Source of the DNA: Caprimulgus europaeus
Taxonomy: Eukaryota > Chordata > Aves > Caprimulgiformes > Caprimulgidae
Direction of reading: 5' to 3'
NCBI GenBank assembly: GCA_907165065.1
Contig: OU015532.1
Location: 35,010,339 to 35,074,338 of the forward strand
Length of the DNA: 64,000 nucleotides
Notes under the pieces: generated by a model
What the model was told of the DNA's origin: nothing
Databases searched by the model: none
Seen by the model: only the letters and a program-made list of their open reading frames with translations
Made by a program: the position numbers and the translations under genes
In this document: positions 49,918 through 63,540 of the stretch, piece after piece
How positions within the stretch are numbered: the first letter of the stretch is position 1
Layout: every line of letters starts with the position of its first letter

Positions 49918-52765
49918 CTCCAGGACATGTAGCACCGAGGTCTGTAAACTATATTAATATAAAAATGTATGTATGCATGCACCTAGGGATCATTCTTACC
50001 ATCTGTTTTATGCTCTTTTAATGCTCTAAGTTAGGCACAGTTCAGCAGGCTAAAATGGTGAGATGCATTTTGTATTATTGTATAGATTGTGACCACTTTT
50101 TGCATGGTACATCTGATGGAATAAAGTAATTTCTAATGACAACTTTTCTTATGTGTTGAGGGAATTGTTGCAGATTTATACATTTAATACTCAAAACTTC
50201 AGTGATAGTAGTTCAGTCGGCCTCTGTCATGTTGTTGTTTCACATGCCTGAAACCAATGATTTATTTATTTTATTTACTATTTAATTTTTTTTTTTCATA
50301 GTACAGTATTAAAATTAAACTATGTTACTAAGTGGTACATCAGCATAAATAGCGAAATAGAGTAACTTTGTATATTGAGAAATTCTTGAATACATCTCAG
50401 GAATTAACTCTTTTATACTAAATTGTGAAGGCATCTAAATATTGTATAGACTAAAAGATATGACCATAAATGATCAAATACAAATTTTGGCCTGTACCAT
50501 AATAAGCAATTTTTATTATAGTTTATAAATCAAAATCTCTTAAATATCTTCTATCTTTTGTTTATCTTACAAATTAAGAGAGAAATACAATAGTGAAATA
50601 ACAAATATAGATTCTATTTCAAAAATATGTCAGCTTGAAAAGAGAAAGGGAAATAAATCAATGTCTTATCATCATCCATTGTTTTAATTCCATATTAATT
50701 TGTCATTCTTGTAGCCATATTTCTTGTTTAGATTGCATGAGTATGAGATATGTGCTATAGAAAGACTATGGATTACATGTAGCCAGGACTTCAGTGTTTC
50801 AGTTAACATTTTCTCATCACATGCTACTATTTGATTCACAGGTGTTAGATTCTTCCTTCTTCTTCACTTTCTGAGAAGTAGCAGAACCTTTATTTTTCCC
50901 TGTAAATTAGCAGCAGGATAACCACAACCTCCTGACTTATTCTGCACTCCAGATCTTTAACTGGCCCATGTCATGTCACAGTTAGGGAAGCTGGAGTTCT
51001 GCTCTGTCACCTCTGATCTTGCAATGCCACCCTTTGCATACGTGGTTTTCAGCTCTCATTGTTACTGACCTCTTGCTTTCTATTTGTTTTTCTATTCTAA
51101 AGTGGAGAATTTTTGACTTTTGCAATTACATTGCTTTCTAGATAATCGAACTCTTGATGAAAAAAGCCTTTGTTTAGGGCAATTAAGATTGATTTAAACA
51201 CTTCTAGGACTTCTAAGCGATAACACAATTTTTAGTGTTTCCAAAATATTTGACCAGAAACTTAAACAGAAGATTTAATCTGAGATGACTAGTAGTATAT
51301 GAGTGTTTCTGTTTGGGATTGGCAGTAGGGGACAAATAATCTCTTCAGTAAAAGTGATGATGCTGTTGCTTTAGGGGCAGTGGACAATAAAAAAGATGAT
51401 GTAGTCTGTTGTGCCATATTTATTTCACAACTACCTTGCCCTGCATTTATTTTGAAGCTGGGTGCCATCCATTGGGGAAATTGTAATAGGAGCACAGCAG
51501 TTCATATAAATAGCAAGGGTAAAATAAAAATCAAAGCCTGAACAATAATGCAAGAAACTTTCTTCCTGGACCACAAGGATTTGTTACATACAGAGAAGGT
51601 GGACTCTTAATTAGCTTCTGTCCACAAGCTGTTGGTAAAATGGATGAGTTGCATTTTTTAAGTTTTTACTATTTTTTAAGTTACAAATAACTGATTCTAT
51701 TGTGAGACATATGTCACAACTACAAATCAAGTCAAATATTTTGTATTAGTAGGCACTGTCTTTAGCACTATGAAAGCAAATTGATGTAGGAATAAGTAAT
51801 TTCTAACCTAGATTCAGGAAAAGCTATTTTAGAGGTGAATAGTACAAAATACTGTCTTTCAATAGTTGTTATATATGCAGAGGAAAAATAACAGCATGAA
51901 ATGTAGGAATGCACATCTTAAAACGTTCATTTACATTCTGTTCTCAATACAAAAACGTTGCTAAGAATAGGATTTGGCCTTATATAATTAACATTAATCT
52001 TCCATTGGTTCCACCAGTCTGTCATTCCATTTAGTTTGGAAAAGAGTTCTGCTGTTAATTTCAGATTTTTCTGGAGGAAGAACATAGCTTATTTGTTTTT
52101 GGGGTTTTGTTGTTTTGTTGATTTTTATTTTTAATGACTCAGCCTTAGAATTACAAGTGAGTCACTTAAAAGCTTTCAGTAAAAAAATAGTGTGAGGTAT
52201 TTTGTTGCTCAGTATGTGTGTATTTGTTATAAATTGACTACATGTAATTTTCTTCTGACAACCTGTCTGTAACTACAGTTGATTTTGCTGTTAAGGATTT
52301 CCTTTTTGATTAAAAAAAAGTTGTAACTTATGAAAGAACTATTATATACACTGTTACATGACGTTTTTCTGGTTTTCTTCCCCAAAAAGTTGTAAGTTCT
52401 TGTAGGATATGTCATTAAAACTATTTTTTATGGATGACATATTTTGGAGGAGCTCTTGGAATTTTTTTTTTATTTATTGTTTTTGATTAGCCTTTTATAA
52501 TCATATCTACAAGTATGCTGTGTTCTCTGAATGAGCAGCAATAGCTATCTTATATTAGTTTCCAATTTTTTCCAATGATCTAACACATTTTCTATGTTGG
52601 TCCAAAAATCCTTGTTTAGGAGTTTGTGTTTCAGTTTGCTGCTGGGTATATTGAGAAATCTTACATAATTATATGGATCATATTGTGAAAGAGATTATGT
52701 AGAGTATCCATATAATTCTGAGAAATTTCTCAATAAAATTTACTCCATAAAATTACATAAGACTC

Positions 52766-53655
52766 TCAGTGATCTGGATGAGGGGATTGAGTGCACCCTC
52801 AGTAAGTTTGCAGATGACACCACGCTGGGTGGGAGTGTTGATCTGCTTGAGGGTAGGAAGGCTCTGCAGAGGGATCTGGACAGGCTGGGTCAATGGGCCA
52901 CAACCAATTGCACGAGGTTCAACAAGGCCAAGTGCCGGTTCCTGCACTTGGGTGACATCAACCCCATGCAACACTACAGGCTTGGGGAGGAGTGGCTGGA
53001 AATCTGCCCAGCAGAAAAGAACCTGGGGGTGTTGGTCGACAGCAGTTGAACATGAGCCAGCAGTGTGCCTAGGTGGCCAAGAAGGCCAACAGCATCCTGG
53101 CCTGTATCAGCAATAGTGTGGCCAGCAGGAGTAGGAGAGTGATCATCCTCCTGTACTCAGCACTGGTGAGGCTGCACCTTGAGTACTGTCTTCGGTTTTG
53201 GGCCCCCCACTACAAGAAGGGCACTGAGGCGCTGGAGCGTGTCCAGAGAAGGGCAGTGAAGCTGGTGAAGGGGCTGGAGCAAAAGTCCTGTGAGAAGAAG
53301 CTGAGGGAACTGGGCTTGTTTAGGCTGGAGAAAAGGAGGCTTATTGCCTCCTACAATTATCTGAGGGGTTGGTCTCTTCTCCCAAGTAACAAGTGACAGG
53401 ACAAGAGGAAATGGCCTCAAGTTGTGCCAGGGGAGGTTTTGATTGGATATCAGGAATAACTTCCTCACCAAAAGTGTTGTCAGGCATTGGAACAGGCTGC
53501 CCAGGGAAGAGGTGGAGTCACCTTCCCTGGAAGTATTTAAAAGCCATGTAGATGTGGTGCTTATGGACATGATTTAGTGGTGGGTTTGGCAGTGTTAACA
53601 GTTGGACTCTGACCTTACAGGTCTTTTCCAACCAAACTGATTCTATGGTTCTAAG
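52766..53655 (+). mobile_element. CR1 LINE fragment with broken reverse transcriptase, plus strand
   Basis: About 890 bp. It begins with the segment encoding the catalytic box (LSKFADDTT, near 52797-52830), continues through [18 protein letters not shown] and [39 protein letters not shown] and [12 protein letters not shown]. It ends with the 3' octamers (GATTCTATGGTTCTAAG). The open frames change near 53050 and 53350, so it is inactive. Sense with RYR3. Confidence 0.94.
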
Positions 53656-55281
53656 TTCCAATGTAACCAAGTCCCTACTTGTTAGTATCTTTGTTATCAG
53701 CTGGGAAAATAGAAGTAGGATTTTTATTTTATTGCAGTTGTAATAAAATAACTTTCATAAATTGCTTTTAGATTTTTATTCCTTCTGTTTGGACAAATAA
53801 GATTTCATTTTTAATCCTTTGAATTAGTATTAAGTATTCTGTATGTTGAGCTACAGAATGTAGTAGTTTTCTCAGCTTGATATCTTCAGAGTTGGGGTTC
53901 TGCAGGACACAAGTTGTACATAAATGGTAAATGTATTGAACTAATTGGTAATTTAACTGATGTACTGTTCATAGAGTGCCAAATCATTTGCCTACACATG
54001 TATAACTGTTATTTGAATTCCTGGAACTACCTGTAATTATCTTTGTCTCTACCACATGAATGTAAGGAAAGGAACTGACCTTAAAGGCAGTCCTTCCTAG
54101 CAATATGTAACAGCAAATGTTCTTTTAAATGAAAAATTGAACAACTATGTATGCATGAGAAGTTTCAGGTAATTATGTGAGAAGTTAGGTATTTTTAAAT
54201 CAGCAGTTTCTAACTTGTTATTGGGATCCTGATGTTAGACCTTTTATTATTGCTCAAGACTCAGGTGTAAATGTTATGATCTAAACCAAGAGAAAAAAAA
54301 AAAGTATAATGATGCCCACTGTAGTATAATTAGTATTAACATTAATTATGGTATCCATAATGCTGCAAAATTGGGAAATCACTATCCTCAAAATGTGATC
54401 GAGGATCTGGGAAAACAAAGACAACACAAACCAAAAAAAATAGTGGAAAGCACTACAGTACATCAAGAATTTAATTTATTGGTCATATTATTTATTTAAG
54501 TTTAAATAGGCTTGCTATTTATAAATAACTGGGAAATAAGATGATAGATGCAGGAAAAGGCTGAGAGAGACAGGCTTGAAAACCTATGAAGCTTGTTGTT
54601 GTTCCATAGGTAACTTCCTTGTTAAGATTCTTCCCTCAGGGTTTATTTTCTTCTGGTCACCAAAAAGAGCGCAAAAGATGTGTGTCAAATTCTCTAAAGG
54701 AAGCGTATGGAGAATCCAGATTTGCCTCTCCCTGATCTTGTAATAAATTTCCATATTTGAAATTCACTGTAACTGTACTTGGTTGAAATTATGGATGCAG
54801 TTGCTCTACTGACTCTGGTAAATGCTTCAGATAACATTAACCCAAGCAAGCCGATGTGCTTCGTATGTGCTTAAACTATTCTGGGCAATGGGTGCATTTT
54901 TCCTCTTTCAGATTGCAGTTTGTGTACATCTCTATATATATACTTATTTTATTATTATTTTTTTTAATGCTTCTGAGAAGTTTATAAGAAAGGTAAGTAG
55001 TGTCTTATTTAATTTAAAACATTTTTTTTAAATGCTCTGTAATAAAAATTAGGTCACAGTAAGAGTCTTTAACCAACAACCTTTTTTCCCTTGGCAGATA
55101 TTTGGCTGTTGCTGCAGCCACTTCATTACTATGATTTTTGCCCAGTATACATATTTCATAATTTACTTGAATATTTGCACTTATTGCATGGACTGTAGTG
55201 GCTCTTCCATGTTGTTACATAATTCTGATCCTAGTCCCCGCAGTGCAGTGGAGTTCTGACCTTCTCTGTCATTTTCCATAG

Positions 55282-55356
55282 GCAGCTCAAGGGGCTGGTC
55301 ACAGAACCCTGCTGTACGGCCATGCTATACTGCTTCGACATTCGTTTAGTGAAATG
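55282..55356 (+). CDS. RYR3: RYR3 exon 4 (about residues 94-118)
   Basis: This 75-nt exon has phase 0 on both sides and encodes [20 protein letters not shown] followed by SFSEM. The [15 protein letters not shown] block is a beta-hairpin of the first MIR repeat and is strongly conserved across RYR1-3. It lacks the extra segment that precedes AQGGGHR in RYR2, which supports RYR1/RYR3-type architecture. The residue before the final Met is Glu, where human RYR3 has Gly and RYR1 has Arg, so this is a variable surface position. The acceptor is TTTTCCATAG and the donor ATG|GTAAGT. It opens a compact cluster: exons 4 to 7 fall within 3.5 kb. Confidence 0.96.
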
Positions 55357-56342
55357 GTAAGTGAAAGAGCACTTGCACAGAATGAGTAACATGAAATAAA
55401 CGTCTTCTTATCAAAATAAAAATGTCTAATTTTGGAAGAATTTTCTTTCTATGTTCTCTTCTGCACTTCTTAAAAAAAATTGAATAGGTTCTGTTGAAGG
55501 GAGTGGCCCACTTGTTTTAAATTCCGATTTTTTAATCCATTTCACTCAGAAATGTAGCTGAAAAGCTCCTTTAGCCATGGATTATTTCTGTGTCCTGAAG
55601 GAGTCCATTATAATGATAATTCCATTAGCAAGTTGCTGCTATTGCAAATGAATTTGTTGTGATAGGTGTTATTTTTTCCATCATATTTTATAAGATAAGG
55701 TATTCCTTTCAACATCCCGTAGTTCCCAGAGACTATGCCCACAAAAATGCTATCTTCAGGCTACCTTGTATAAATTTTGTTTCACTACATTGTACAACTG
55801 GAAAATCTTAACTGTTCTGAATCTTTGATTTACTAGGGCCCATGGAAGTATACAAAGTATACCTAATAGGAGGTTGAAGAAGTGAGAAGTCAAGAAAACA
55901 TCTTCCCTCCTTTTTCCTGTACTAGAAGACTCTACATTGGTCTTTAAACTCTATTGCTTATGTTTATGAACCATACAAATTGTAGTTGCCTTGATATACC
56001 AGAGTTTCAAGTATGATTACTGCCTTTTGATGTTTGCTCTGTTTTCATGAAGCAAACTCATTACATTAATGCTGTAATAATATGTTTACCTCTTCCTAGC
56101 TGATGAACTATAAGAAACTTTGGAAGGTAGAAGCTAAATTGCACAGAGAAATATGTACTGAAGTGGGAAAGAATTTTGATGTTTTAATGTCAGGAGGAGC
56201 TTGTACACAAATAACCACGCTTAACTGATTTTGAAAAGTTAAGCACAGGCTGGTAGATGGAGTATATGCTAATGTATGAATTTGGCATGTGTGTTACTGA
56301 TACTGTTGGGTTTTGGTTTTCAATAACTACACTGTTTTGCAG
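55357..56342. other. RYR3 intron 4
   Basis: 986 bp, GTAAGT to TTTTGCAG, AT-rich, no transposon recognised. Confidence 0.9.
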
Positions 56343-56421
56343 TATTTGACATGTTTGACATCATCAAGATCCCAGACGGATAAACTTGCATTTGATGTGG
56401 GACTACGAGAAAATGCAGCAG
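56343..56421 (+). CDS. RYR3: RYR3 exon 5 (about residues 119-145)
   Basis: This 79-nt exon starts in phase 0 and ends one base into a glycine codon. It encodes [20 protein letters not shown] and then LRENAA. The segment is part of the MIR/beta-trefoil core; the [14 protein letters not shown] stretch is a hallmark of ryanodine receptors. SQTDK and GLREN favour RYR3; RYR1 has SMTDK and RYR2 SSTDK. The acceptor is CTGTTTTGCAG and the donor CAG|GTATGG. The split Gly is completed by GT at the start of exon 6, which restores the frame into GEACWW. Confidence 0.96.
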
Positions 56422-58639
<2,218 letters not shown>

Positions 58640-58739
58640 CATCTCTCCATGTCAAATGGAAGTATTCAGGTGGATGCCTCCTTTATGCAGACGCTATGGA
58701 ATGTACATCCTACATGCTCAGGGAGCAGTATTACAGAAG
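58640..58739 (+). CDS. RYR3: RYR3 exon 7 (about residues 183-216)
   Basis: This 100-nt exon enters in phase 0 and ends one base into a codon. It encodes [20 protein letters not shown] and then [13 protein letters not shown]. It runs from the last strand of NTD-A toward [25 protein letters not shown] is characteristic of RYR3. The acceptor TCTTATTTCAG is good. The donor GAAG|GTTTGC is poor: it keeps G at +5 but departs from GTRAGT at +3 and +4. If the donor is not used, the frame stays open about 50 codons into the intron and ends at a TAG (stop ends near 58891). Intron 6 before it is only 444 bp. Confidence 0.95.
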
Positions 58740-61700
58740 GTTTGCCATTTTATTTAATTAGAAATGTATATATTTTAGACAACTTTATATTGCTTTTCAT
58801 AAAAAGTGAAAATGAAAAAAACCCACCCTCAGAACATGAAACCAAAGAGCTTGATCAAAATACAGAAAATGAGTATAGGAGGGAAGAATAGTGGAAGGGA
58901 AAATGAGGAAATACAGATATATCAGGCAGATTAACTGAAGAAAAGCTAAATTTAAGTGCTGTAACTTTAGAACAGAAAAGCATGAAAAGCTGCATGAGAA
59001 ATGAAGAGTGAGAAAGCAACAGATGAGTATTGCCTTCAGTTTAGTTTTGGGGAGTAGGAGCTGCAGAATAACTAAAGCCAGGAAACTTAGATTTCGTGTG
59101 GGATTTTCAATCACCGTGTAACAGACATAAAAAGAAGCAAGATAAGGGTACATGCAAAATGGAAAGCAGATTTCTCATATTTCCTGTTTCAGTCTTAGTT
59201 GTGTTTTTTAAGGATATTTGCTCCATATCCTTTCTGGATCTCACAGCTATGCTTCGTTATTGTCCGTCTATAACAGTCAATGAAAATGAGTTCTCTGAAC
59301 ACATCCTCTTAATCAGCCTTCAATTGTACACCACAGGGTCAGGAGTTCTTTCTAGGTACTCGATTGCAATTTACAACCATGTTTGAGAAGCATCACCTTA
59401 TTCTGTTTGAGAAATGTCTTGTTCTCTGATGAAGGGCTCATCCACTCAATATTGCTCCTTATTTCAGTGCCGTATTCCTTTGTTAACACTGTTATAACAA
59501 ACATTGTACTTTACCTCTGCTGCACTCTGTTTGAAGTATCAGCCTTCCACATTTATGAGTAGTACATGTCTTCAAGTCAGGATCATTTTGTATCACTTGG
59601 CCCTAAAACTAATCACTTATGCTATAATAATATACAGGATTGTAGGAAAAAATGGAGCAGTAAAGGACGTGAAAGGGACATTACATTTCCCTGGAATCAG
59701 CTATACTACATCTTGGTAGAAGTAGACTACCCTGCTACTAAAGACTAACAGTCACTTATTTGAACTATTTAAACCCCAAGTGGTTTAAATCAGCATTCCA
59801 CAGTGTTTCTTTGCACTGGCCTGTAAGAAACTTGTCTCAGAGTGTTTGTAGGCTTTCACTTATGAGCACTTAGGTGGGATATGGATTTTCCTTGTAATAC
59901 TTTTTGATTACTTTCTGTTGCAAGAAGTGTATTATGCTGGAGCTGTATATTTATGAATGGCTGTCTGGTCCTCCGCCATCATGGGTCATAAATAGAATAG
60001 AGGTTAATTCTGGAAAACTCACCATGTTCTCAAATTTCACAGGTGAAACAAAACTAAGAGAACAGAAAAGCCATCCTATAGTAAAATTAAAAACTTGTAT
60101 CAAATGACAAACATAATGAGCTTCACAAAGAGGTCATGGAAGATCAGTGGTATATTTTCCATTTCTGTAACCGCAGGAATTTGGGAGCTGAATTTCCAAA
60201 GTGCTTATGGAATCACAGAGTGGTTGAGGTTGGAAGGGATCTGGTCTGTTCCCTGCTCAAGAAGGGCCACCTAGACCATTTTGCCCAGGACTGTGGCCAA
60301 GAAGCTTATGAATATCTCCAAGGATGGAGACTCCACCACCTCTCTGGGAAACCTGTGCCAGTGCTCAGACACCCTCACAGTGAAAAAGTGTTTCCTGATG
60401 TTCAGACAGACCCTCTTGTGTTTCAGTTTGTGCCCATTGCCTGTGGTCCTGTTACTGGACACCACTGAAGAGACCCTGACTCCATCTTCTCCACATTAAT
60501 GAGATCACTCCAGAACTTTCTCTTCTCTAGGTCAAGCAGTCACAGTTCTTTCAGCCTTTCCCCACGTGTGAGGTGCACTAGTCTCTTATCATCTGAGTGG
60601 CCCTTTGCTGTAGTTGGAACCCTTCTACTGTGTAGCTCAGAATTTGACACATAATTCAAAATAGCATAATCAAAAAAACCTCTAAAAACCACCCCTCAAA
60701 AGAATAGGGTGGGGTAAGCAGAGAAGTAGGTTTTCATTGGGTCAGTTTTTTCCCAACTACTTACGCTTAGGTTTTACCTGTGTATGCACTTCTCAGAATG
60801 GTTTACATGAGAGATGGTCGTATGTCAAAAGGCAGCAGCCTAACTGAAGTTGAATAAACAGACTGAGAAAGTGGGATTTCCTGAGTCTAAGATTGGACTA
60901 GAGTTGGACAACATACTTTTTGTGATGTTTGAAGTACTTTTGGTGGAACATAAATATCAGGAAGTTTTTTTTTTTTCATTCTTTCTTTGCTTTAACCTTT
61001 GTATTAATTAGCAACAGGATAATTGCCAGTTACCATTTTCCTAATGTACAAATTTATAGTGAATTACCTGCACAGTATGAAAGTTTCCTTCTACCTTTCC
61101 ACCTCTATGTGTGCTTGTTCTTTAAAAGGCATTAATTTCACTTACAAGGTCAGAACAGTTTGGACTGAGGGTCTGATGAATCATTCTCCTCCTACACCAT
61201 TTTTTTCTTTTCTTTTTTTCTGTGAGGCACAGTGCCTGGTTTTGACCTGTAGTCTTTGTGTTAAATGGGTTGGAAAGTTGCTTCCATTAAACTTAATCTT
61301 CAGAACTGCTAAGTGTTTTTCTGTCCTCTGTCTCCTGCTGCTGCTCTGCACTTTTGATTTTGATACAATTTATAAATGTCAGAACAAACTGATGAACTCA
61401 CCAAATTATTCTGTATTGAGAACATTTAAATTGTAGTAAGTGGGAGGGAACTGTGGTATTATATATTTGATTTGGCTTTTACCTAGAGCATTCAATTTTC
61501 AAAACAGTAATTGCTGCAGAAGTTTTTACTTTCCTTTTCTGTCCTAGAATCCTAATTTGATTTTTAAATGTTAAGAGTTTGCTTTCTTTTTGTCTTCATT
61601 TTCAGAATAAATATTTTTAACTGAAGAAGATACTAAAAAATAATACTTGCCATACTAAGTTTGTTCTTGTTTAATTTCAGTTATGAGTGAAAATTTGGAA

Positions 61701-61804
61701 AACAGATTTTACCTAGGTCTTTTGAATTTTTAAAATTTTCTTTGAGGGTGTTATTTTCATATTTTCAGTATTTAAGCTAATGAGTAAAGGTGCTTCTTCT
61801 ACAG
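58740..61804. other. RYR3 intron 7
   Basis: Starts with the weak donor GTTTGC and ends TTCTACAG. Contains one antisense CR1 fragment (60209-60620). A T-rich run lies near 60966-60977. Confidence 0.9.
60209..60620 (-). mobile_element. CR1 LINE 3' fragment
   Basis: Reversed 3' end (GGAATCACAGAGTGGTTGAG) followed by CCAAGGATGGAGACTCCACC, GTGAAAAAGTGTTTCCTGAT and a decayed ORF2 end. The minus-strand peptide includes NRTTGNGHKLKHKRVCLNIR and [20 protein letters not shown]. Same subfamily type as 42982-43447. Antisense to RYR3. Confidence 0.88.
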
Positions 61805-61898
61805 GATATCTTCTTGGTGGGCATGTAGTACGTTTTTTCCATGGCCATGATGAGTGTTTGACAATTCCATCTACAGATCAGAATGATTCACAGCACAA
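61805..61898 (+). CDS. RYR3: RYR3 exon 8 (about residues 216-247)
   Basis: This 94-nt exon enters in phase 1 and leaves in phase 2. Completing the split Gly it reads [20 protein letters not shown] and [11 protein letters not shown], with the final Lys codon split AA|G. It forms the beginning of NTD-B, a second beta-trefoil with MIR repeats. [16 protein letters not shown] is the conserved MIR core; human RYR3 has RLFHGH, so one Leu/Phe change is seen. The acceptor GCTTCTTCTACAG is strong and the donor CAA|GTAAGT matches U1 from +1 to +6. The DQNDSQH linker is specific to RYR3. Confidence 0.95.
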
Positions 61899-63406
61899 GT
61901 AAGTGGTAGTGCATTTTTATACAATTTATTCTCTCAAACAAGAAATAGATTGTTGATTGTCAGTTGAATTAGAAGTTAGGTAGGTTAAACACTACACCAA
62001 TCTTTTATTAGGCAGTCATATTGTTACAAGACGTTGAGACCTACTAAGCAGAAAATCAGTCAGGAGTAATTTTATTGCTGAAATTCAAATAGTTGATTTC
62101 CACTGAGATTTCAACCTGTTATGTTGTTTTTCTTTAATATGTATTACTATAAGCAGAGGTAAGTAAGCATTAATAGGGAAGATGATAATTTAAAAAAAAA
62201 AAGCCCCCAAAAAATCTCTGAAAGTTTGGTCTCTACAATGACTTTCATCTTTTATATATTTTGCACCATTTTGAAAGTTTTTACTTTCTCAAATTTGATT
62301 AATATGTTAAGATAGTAAAATCATATTAGCTAGACTAAATCACTTTTGTATTAAACTTAAATCTACAGTTGTTATATATTATTTTGATTTATTATTTGAA
62401 TTTAACTTTGCATTTTCCTGATAATCAAAAACACAGCAAGCTACTAATTCTGATACAAAAAAACTTTAGCATTAAAAATAATATTAAACAAATAAGATCT
62501 CTATCCCTGTTGTGACAAATAAGTTATGCTTTAGGTAATATGATACCACAAGTAACATTCAGTAAACTTTTCAGCTCTAAATTTTCCATTTGTACATTTC
62601 CAAAGCCAAAAGAAAACCCAAACCATGTCAGAAAACTTCATGTCTTGGTGATCTTTTTTTTTATTGCTGTTCTCTTCATATGTGCATAGAAAAAGAAGAT
62701 ACAAAGTTTGCACTGAGCATGAAAACGTGCGTAACTACTATAAAAGTACTAGCAAAAGTATTGAGATCTAGATACTTTGTGTGGAACTGATGTCATATTC
62801 AGACTAATTTTATAAACAACCAGTATTAATAAGGTTAGAACCGGTGTCGAGCCATTTCAGTATGGTCAGAAATGCTGTCCTTTGCTATTGCTGTTTCTTG
62901 TCTAGAAGTCAGATATGGTTAAAACCAAAAATAATTGTGGATTCCTATTGCCCTATATGTTTTTAATATATGTTTGGTATGTATTGTTAGTGCCTTAAGC
63001 CCCGTTTCCTTTTTTTTCAACTATGTAAATAAAAATGGTAAATTCAATCAATGGTGTTTTTTTAAAAATGAAATCTATGTATTTAAATTCCTAAAATAGG
63101 ACAATATAATGTGAATGCTATATTGAACATTTGAAAACGTAACAGTGATACAGTGTGCTAAGACTGATGATTTGGAGTTGTATCAACTCTTGAGAGAGTA
63201 ACTTAATGGAAGTAGCCTAATTTACCTGGGATGTTTGGATTGTGTATCCTACTCTTGCTGATGAGTAGGAATCTTCTGTCCATTCCATTCTATCTGTTTA
63301 GCTGGGGAGAAGAAGTGAGTCCTGTACAGTTTACAAAGGAATAAGTTATCAATACTATGTAGCATAAAGAAACACAAGAGGATGATCTTCTGAATCTTTT
63401 CTGTAG
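61899..63406. other. RYR3 intron 8
   Basis: 1508 bp, GTAAGT to TTCTGTAG. AT-rich with A runs near 62191-62202. No transposon recognised. Confidence 0.9.
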
Positions 63407-63481
63407 GAAAGTACTTTATGAAACTGGAGGAGCTGGTGTTCGAGCAAGGTCTTTGTGGAGAGTAGAACCCCTTCGAATAAG
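63407..63481 (+). CDS. RYR3: RYR3 exon 9 (about residues 247-272)
   Basis: This 75-nt exon enters in phase 2 and leaves in phase 2. It encodes KKVLYETGGAGVRARSLWRV then EPLRI plus two bases (AG) of what is Ser in mammals. ARSLWRVEPLRIS is conserved in NTD-B of all RYRs. KKVLYETGGAGVR replaces the mammalian RRIFYEAGGAGTR that I recall, so this is one of the faster-evolving surface strands. The acceptor is CTTTTCTGTAG. The donor AAG|GTACTG is weak at +4 to +6. A CR1 fragment begins only 59 bp after the exon. Exon 10 lies outside the window. Confidence 0.94.
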
Positions 63482-63540
63482 GTACTGATACTTTTTGAAC
63501 TTTTTTGTCAGCAACTCTTAACAGCAGTTTGATTCTTAGA
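63482..63540. other. Start of RYR3 intron 9
   Basis: 59 bp between the exon 9 donor (GTACTG) and a CR1 fragment. The intron continues beyond the window. Confidence 0.85.

Larger units (their letters stand above)
46651..55281. other. RYR3 intron 3
   Basis: The largest fully contained intron, from GTAAGT to CCATAG. It has one CR1 copy (52766-53655) and two simple repeats; otherwise AT-rich with nothing recognised. Confidence 0.9.
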
